A stretch of 64,000 bases of DNA from the NCBI RefSeq assembly GCF_014851395.1, contig NW_024040485.1, positions 6,224,104 through 6,288,103 of the forward strand, read 5' to 3'. This document shows positions 58,309 through 64,000 of the stretch, one piece after another. The notes beneath the pieces were generated by a model. It had not been told where the DNA came from. It worked only from the letters and a program-made list of their open reading frames with translations, and did not search any database. Numbering within the stretch: the first letter of the stretch is position 1; every line of letters begins with the position of its first letter. A program made the translations under genes and the position numbers. The DNA is from Micropterus salmoides. Its lineage: Eukaryota; Chordata; Actinopteri; Centrarchiformes; Centrarchidae.

Positions 58309-60495
58309 CAGTTTTTTCTGATTGCTTAAGCACATTTTTTGTAACTATTGGCTATTTTTGCAAAACTCTACACACAAATAAGAAAACCTTTCACCCAATT
58401 ATCAAAACATTGTAGTTCTCTTGCAAAAGCCAACACAGCTAGATTAACTCTTCACACCTTTGTAAAAATGGTGTTTTCGTATCAAACAGTAAACATAAGC
58501 CATCATCTACTAAGCACACAATGTGCCAACTAGACACTGATGGTATGAATACAAAACACATCTGGCTTTTGCTTTCTCTGTGTACAGATGTCAATTTGAG
58601 GTCATACTTTTGTCATAGTGTCATGTAAACATACAAGGATCCAAACTTCAAGTATTGGTGTTTATTCACACTCATCAAAACCAAGACAAAGTCAGAACAC
58701 AAAATAGTAATTTCACAAAAAAAAACAACCAATCAGCCTACATCATGTCATCTTTCTGGGTCTGGCCACAAAATTTCGTCCACATCGCATGCGATATCCT
58801 CCAGTCCAAGGCACCGGGGAAAATATCTCCTTGAATGCCGTATCCAGGCCTGACATGCCTCCTCCATTGCCTGTAAAAGGGCTACCTGTTGATGAGGATG
58901 ACGGTCGTACACTTTCCAGCGCCAGGCAGAGAAGAACTCCTCGATGGGATTTAAGAATGGAGAGTATGGAGGGAGGTTGAGTGCCGTGAAGAATGGGTGG
59001 TCTGTAAACGAGTTGCGGACCAAAGCAGCCCTATGGAAACTAACATTGTCCCATATGATGACATATCGGGTCTGCTCTGGTCTCTGAACAGTGAGCATGT
59101 CATGAAAGGTGTCCAGGAATGCAATAATGTGTGCAGTGTTGTATGGGCCTATGGTTGCATGATGGTGAACGACACCATTTTGGCTTATAGCTGCACACAT
59201 GGTTATGTTACCACCACGTTGTCCTGGGACATTGATGATGGCACGGTGTCCAATAATGTTCCTGCCACGTCTCCTGGTTTTACTGAGGTTAAAACCGGCC
59301 TCATCTACAAAAAGTAGCTCATGTCCCATGGCATCTGCTTCTAGTTCCATCACTCTCTGGACAAGACAAAACAAATGCAACACATCAGGCCCATGCACAG
59401 CACTACAGTATGCACTTCCAAATTCAGAACCAATGACACTATAGCTTACCTGCACATAGTCATATCGCAGTTGCTTTACACGTTCTGTGTTTCTCTCGAA
59501 AGGAACTCTGTAAATTTGCTTCATTCTTATTCTGTGGCGCGCAAGTACACGACTTAGTGCAGAAATGCTTACACTGTGTATATTTTGAAAGATGGTGTCA
59601 TTATCAATCATGCGCTGCTGTATTTCGCGCAGTTTTATTGCATTATTGGCAATCACCATGTTCACTATATGGGTCTCTTGCTCTGGAGTGAACATTCTTC
59701 CTCTGCCCCAAACATGTGGACGTCTAGCAATTCTGTAAAGTAACAATTTCAGTATTTTTGCATGTATGGTACTGTTGTGTTTCTCATTAGAGTATGGCAG
59801 TGCTACAAAGTACTTACCGATTCTCATTTCGAAATGTCCTAATGATGCTTGCCACAGTGTAGCGGCTCAAATTAGGCTGAACCCGTTGGCCAGCTTCCCT
59901 CAGGGTCATCCCATGGTTGATGACATGGTCCACTATTGTAGCTCTGATGTCATCAGTTATTCTATTTCTTACTCTTCTTACCCTTCCTCTTTCCCCTCCT
60001 TGTCCTCTTCTTGCTCCTCCTTGTCCTCTTCCTCTAACCCTCTCGCTTCTTCACCTCCACGTCCTCTCCCTCGGCCTCCTCTGATTCTCACTCTTCTCAC
60101 TCTTACTGCTCGTTCCATTGTACTCCACACAGACAGCTTACCTGTGGCTTATTTATAGTGCTTAGGCTGATTGCAAAGTGAACTAATTATCTAAAACAGT
60201 TTTCACATGTGAAAGTGTGCCAGACAGTTGGCAAAATAGTGTTAATGATAGCCATACATGTGTATAATTTTGCTAGGAGTGTGTTGGAAATTTGGTAATT
60301 GAGTGTAAGCAGTGTGCAGTGAATTGTGCCTACAGTTTTGCAAAGTGTGTGTTACAAAATTGCAAACTGAGTGCAAAGCAGTGTTTGTGCTTTTAGTTTT
60401 GCAAACTCAGTGAGTGGTTTTGCTATACGTATTAATAGTTTTAGAAATTGTGCTACAAGAATCACGATTAGCGCTTAAGCATTCAGAAAAAACTG
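58309..60495 (-). mobile_element. IS630/Tc1-superfamily transposon, 2187 bp
   Basis: TA stands on both sides (58307-58308, 60496-60497). The ends CAGTTTTTTCTGATTGCTTA and, from the other side, CAGTTTTTTCTGAATGCTTA are inverted repeats with one mismatch. Inside is one transposase gene on the minus strand with two introns. Confidence 0.9.
58748..60118 (-). CDS. IS630-like DDE transposase, three exons, N-terminus frameshifted
   Basis: Exons in transcript order: 59818-60118, 59450-59732, 58748-59356. Exon 1 ends with a helix-turn-helix-like part (DDIRATIVDHVINHGMTLRE, QRVQPNLSRYTVASIIRTF); exon 2 continues IARRPHVWGRGRMFTPEQET; exon 3 holds the DDE core: ELLFVDEAGFN, YVIIWDNVSFHR, and PPYSPFLNPIEEFF. 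By family knowledge these are the two aspartates and the final acidic residue. Introns are 85 and 93 nt with GT-AG ends; the 93-nt one has no stop and keeps frame. The ATG at 60116-60118 starts an Arg-rich frame that runs into a stop; the reading needed for the helix-turn-helix part is in another frame with a TGA upstream, so this copy probably cannot make full transposase. Confidence 0.75.
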
Positions 60496-60497
60496 TA

Positions 60498-63414
60498 AGT
60501 AACTTTGTTTTGTTTTTTTAGCAAGCATTTACAGTGCTGACTTTTGTTTTCCTTGTAATTTTCATTTACTGTAGTTTATTTTTGAGTTATTTGATGGCAA
60601 AGATAAAGTACAGTGAAGCTTTTCCTGTTTTCCTCTTGCATTTCAATAACTTCCTGTTGTACATTCTATAAAGACATACCATTCTTACTGTATTTCATAA
60701 TGGGAACTTTCTCCAAAATCCATGAACTCTTTTCTCTTGACTACTTCACCACCTGCAAAACACTGTTTATCTACAGCACATTTTTTCAGATGCTAACACA
60801 CTGTGTCCAAAACTGTTAAAAACACATTCAAAACAGAAAGATGGCAAATGACCTGCATTTCTGCAACAACCAGAAAGAATTATATAGGAGAGCTTAGCTA
60901 AGATTTACATACATTTTATGTTTACGTCTATGTGCGTAGAGAAAAGTGTATTGTGTTTTGAATGTGGTTTTACTATAAAACTGAAGCTGAGTGCAGGAAA
61001 TGTGCATATTTTTGCAGAATTTGTTCAGGGGGCTGGTGCATCAATTAGAGGTTGTGGTCATTTTGTCTCATGTTCCAGTGTTACTGTGGAAACAACTGAG
61101 AAAAACTGCACTGTAGCACTGAAATTTGAGGAACTTACTAAGTAAATTACTGAATGCAGTGATATAGAAAAAAAAAATATTTTCTCAATTGTGAAGATGC
61201 AATGGTCAAAACTGAAGCCACTTTTTCAAAACTCTTCACACAGTCTGCATTACCAACATGCATCTTGGCCAAACAGTTAATCTCCCCTCCAAAAGTCACT
61301 CAAACCACCAAAACACTTCATTGAAGCCTCAAACTAAACTTGTTCAAACAAAACACTGGCAACAATTCTCATTCAGAAAGCGTACATTGTCACTCATAAC
61401 ACACTGACCTACAAAACACTAACTTCAGTTTTGACCATTGCATCTTAGAAAATTGAAAAAAACCTGTAATGTACACATTTCTTCACATCAACAATAATAT
61501 ATATATAAAAAATGATGTGTCTACTGTAATGCTATCTGTTATTGTTTTTTTAGGTACTTACGTTATGAGTGACAAAGTGTTGCTGTTGGAGAGAACTACT
61601 GCAGGTGTTTTTGTAAAATTATTTAATATTGAAACAAGTATGGAGTGTTTTGGTAGTTTTGGTGCATTTTGGGTGCGAATTAACTGCTGTGCAAGCTGTG
61701 TGCTGGTACAGATGACAGTGTGAAGAGTTTTGAAAAAGTAAACTGTACTGAAAAATGCTTGTTAGCAATTGTAAAATAAACTGTAAAACCTTCAAAAGGC
61801 TCAGAGTAGAAGTTATCTGCAAGAAACCAAAGACGACCTCTGCAGACTTCCTCAACTGTACAACAGCAGTCACACCTCCCATCACAGCACTCAGGGAAGC
61901 ACAAGTGTGAAATTACATGTAGAGATAAAACAGATCTATGCAGAATCATACATAGCAAACATATGACATGCTGTGCAGCCTCTGGTTCAGAAGATCAGAC
62001 TCTTTTTCATGTCAGGAAAAAAACGACAACGCACGCCAGATTTGATGTTTTCCTCACAAACACCAGCTGGGGGGATTGTTGTCATTAGACATGACTTTAT
62101 ACCTGAATTTTAATTGTCTTCGCTGCAGGTGTAGAGGTATTGTTACAGTGGGAGCAGTGAAATGAATCATTACAACATTTATTAACACACTCTCTCAGCA
62201 CGCCACTGAGGAGTGACAGAATAATCGAACACAACTGGAGGAAGCAGCTTCAGAAGAAGCGGCTTAAGCATCCTACTTCAGAAAAGAATAATCCATTTTA
62301 CACAGGTGGGCCAAAAGAACACATTGTCTCACTTACTTCTATTAGTATTATGCAGATAGATTTTGGTTTTATTTGTCCAGGTTTCTGGTCTCAGAGTTTT
62401 GCCTCCACTACAATCTCTGCATAATCCACAGAAATGTGAAGAAGCTGAAATATTTCAAAGATATTAAATTTTGTGTGTTGACCTTCCACAATGCTGAATC
62501 ATCTGTGCTTGTTGAGTCTTTATTCTGAAGACTAAACTAAAGTGATGAACAAGTGAAATTTCATGTTTTACTACAAAAGTAGCTGGATTACCCGAATTAA
62601 TAATTGATTGACTATATGACTATATTTTAAAAACAGTTATATTTCAGACACTAAATTTGATTGTAACGTTGGCAGAGCTTTACAAAAACTGTGATACATC
62701 TTGATCTATTATAGGTTTACACCCTGCTTGCAAAACAAACCTTCACAGATCAGTCAATTTTGGACTTTGTCACTCTAGATAAGAAATTCAGAATAAATTA
62801 CAGATGTAATGTCTTTTTGCAGCTCAGATGTAAAGCAGTGGTCAAAGTGGGTTAAACATGGAGCTTCATATTAACACAAAGAAGCCATTACCTACTTCCC
62901 ACATCTGGAAGTGTTGATGGAAGTGGTACCTGCAGGTGTCACATGTGACATATTCATATTTCAAAATTTAGATATGTTAGAACGCTTATATTTGAAGTAT
63001 TTTAGACAATACATTAGATTGCAGTTTGACAAAAAATGTAATGTAAAACACATTACATTCACTTAATAAATGGACTGCACTTTGTCAATGCAAGGCAGCA
63101 GTCATTTAAGCTCTGACATTTTGACGGCATGTCAATGGCTAACACTGAGGGTGTCAAACTTTGACTATTCGCTTGAGGTCTTTCAACGTCCTCTTGTTTG
63201 CTAGTAACTGAGGCCTACCCAGGCCAGGTCCAAATTATATTTAGTCTAACCAGGTGGGATATGGTCCTATTGTCTAGATTATTATTATTATTATTTTTGT
63301 CTAGAGTCCAAGTCTCTCGTGGTTATCATGAGTGTTGCATCACCTCTTGCATTCAAACCAGGCTGCTGAGAAACAAGCGGGAAGCTTCTGGTCTGAGACC
63401 TGAATCCAATGCGG
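60498..63414. other. Intergenic, no gene seen
   Basis: AT-rich sequence with no supported coding exon. It includes the inverted-repeat element at 61194-61446. Confidence 0.45.
61194..61446. mobile_element. MITE with 24-bp inverted repeats
   Basis: aagatgcaatggtcaaaact... at 61194-61217 is matched exactly by its reverse complement at 61423-61446. Less perfect similarity continues outward (tttctcaattgtg versus, reversed, tttcaattttct), and the right side ends in aaaacctgta, reminiscent of the CAGTTTTTT end of the IS630-like element next door. No coding capacity. Confidence 0.65.
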
Positions 63415-64000
63415 TGTCACGGATCGGGGTGCTGCGTGCAGACTGAGGTGAGGACCCAAATGCAGACAATGGCGAGGCAAGAGGAGGATGCAGTTCAAAA
63501 TAAAGTTTATTCAAATAACTAAACAGGCTTACGTGGAAGCTCGGAGCAAGGGTCGAAACAAAGGTAATCCAGAAGAAGGCAAATCCAACACAAAGACAGA
63601 GTAATCCAAAATGGGGGAACAAACCAGAAATCCAGGGAACAGAACACCACACAGAACACTCAACATAGACGCAAGGACGTGACAAAGACTGGAGAGACAA
63701 GCAGGCATACATATACACAGGGACTAACGAGAGGGGCGGGAGCAACACAGGTGAGCGGGATCAGGGCTAACGAGGCAGAGACAGAGAGACAAGCAGGGGG
63801 AAACAGAGAGAACACTAGACAAGCAGACGTGGGGCAGAGTGAATAACCAAGAAGACAGAAACACACACAAGTTACCAAGAACCAGAACCTAAACGAGAAC
63901 ACAGAGTACACAGGAGACCAAATCACAATAATACAAACAAGGACCAGGAATGAATACCAAAACATGAACTAAGGACATGGAACTAAACTCAGACTCCCAA
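63415..64000 (-). mobile_element. LTR end, related to the 25.4-kb solo LTR, cut by window end
   Basis: Read on the minus strand the element ends gcatttgggtcctcacctca ... tccgtgaca, and AATAAA lies about 91 nt before that end. The 25.4-kb LTR has the same order (AATAAA, gcatttgggtcc, cgtgaca) and similar spacing. The other end and target duplication lie beyond the window. Confidence 0.6.

Noticed and set aside
1..64000. tRNA, rRNA, CRISPR array, bacterial operon signals
   Set aside because: Looked for and not found; the only tRNA-like match is the short primer-binding-site resemblance at 11501-11529, which is not a tRNA gene.

Overview
The window is nuclear DNA of a ray-finned fish, most likely a percomorph teleost. 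The evidence is intron-rich vertebrate genes with GT-AG introns, a complete Tc1 element of the salmonid/Sleeping Beauty type, a fish L2 LINE with its TTTACA-type 3' tail, piggyBac, hAT and IS630-like DNA elements, solo LTRs, and several short repeats that I recognise as teleost-wide. No operons, CRISPR arrays, rRNA or tRNA genes are visible.

Left part (about 5.2-43 kb, plus strand): a tandem cluster of SLC6 sodium/chloride-dependent transporters of the GABA/betaine/taurine/creatine branch. Copy A (5246-12863) has ten in-frame 3' exons; its first four exons are absent from the window. Copy C (28875-34681) is complete: 14 exons, 590 codons, catalytic core intact. Copy B (15683-23097) is nearly identical to C but has a one-base frameshift, a 29-base deletion and a lost upstream start codon. 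B and C lie in a tandem segmental duplication (unit 1 about 15033-28396, unit 2 about 28397-40083) whose junction runs from a LINE straight into the unit start. Around them lie at least seven relics of further SLC6 copies: exon 1, exon 2, last exon or only 3' UTR. After the duplication each unit took its own insertions, readable because the other unit keeps the empty site: an L2 LINE, a 1175-bp solo LTR and a doubled SINE-like repeat in unit 1; a piggyBac-type MITE and a 431-bp solo LTR in unit 2.

Right part: pold3 (DNA polymerase delta p66 subunit) is on the minus strand at 43571-53738 and can be read completely in 12 exons, with the C-terminal PCNA-binding box. Its introns carry hAT-like MITEs and a full Tc1 transposon with an intact 340-aa transposase. 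The pold3 promoter is TATA-less with ETS-type and E-box motifs. From 53.9 kb to the end I see no host gene: there is a teleost repeat, a long GAA tract, a TA-flanked IS630-like transposon with an intron-containing transposase gene (58309-60495), a small inverted-repeat element, and the end of an LTR related to the one at 25.4 kb.

How it fits together: one housekeeping replication gene sits beside a rapidly turning-over transporter array. No new enzymatic system is evident. The most informative material is the comparison of the two duplicated units and a short SINE-like family whose three insertion sites all carry clear 11-15 bp target-site duplications.
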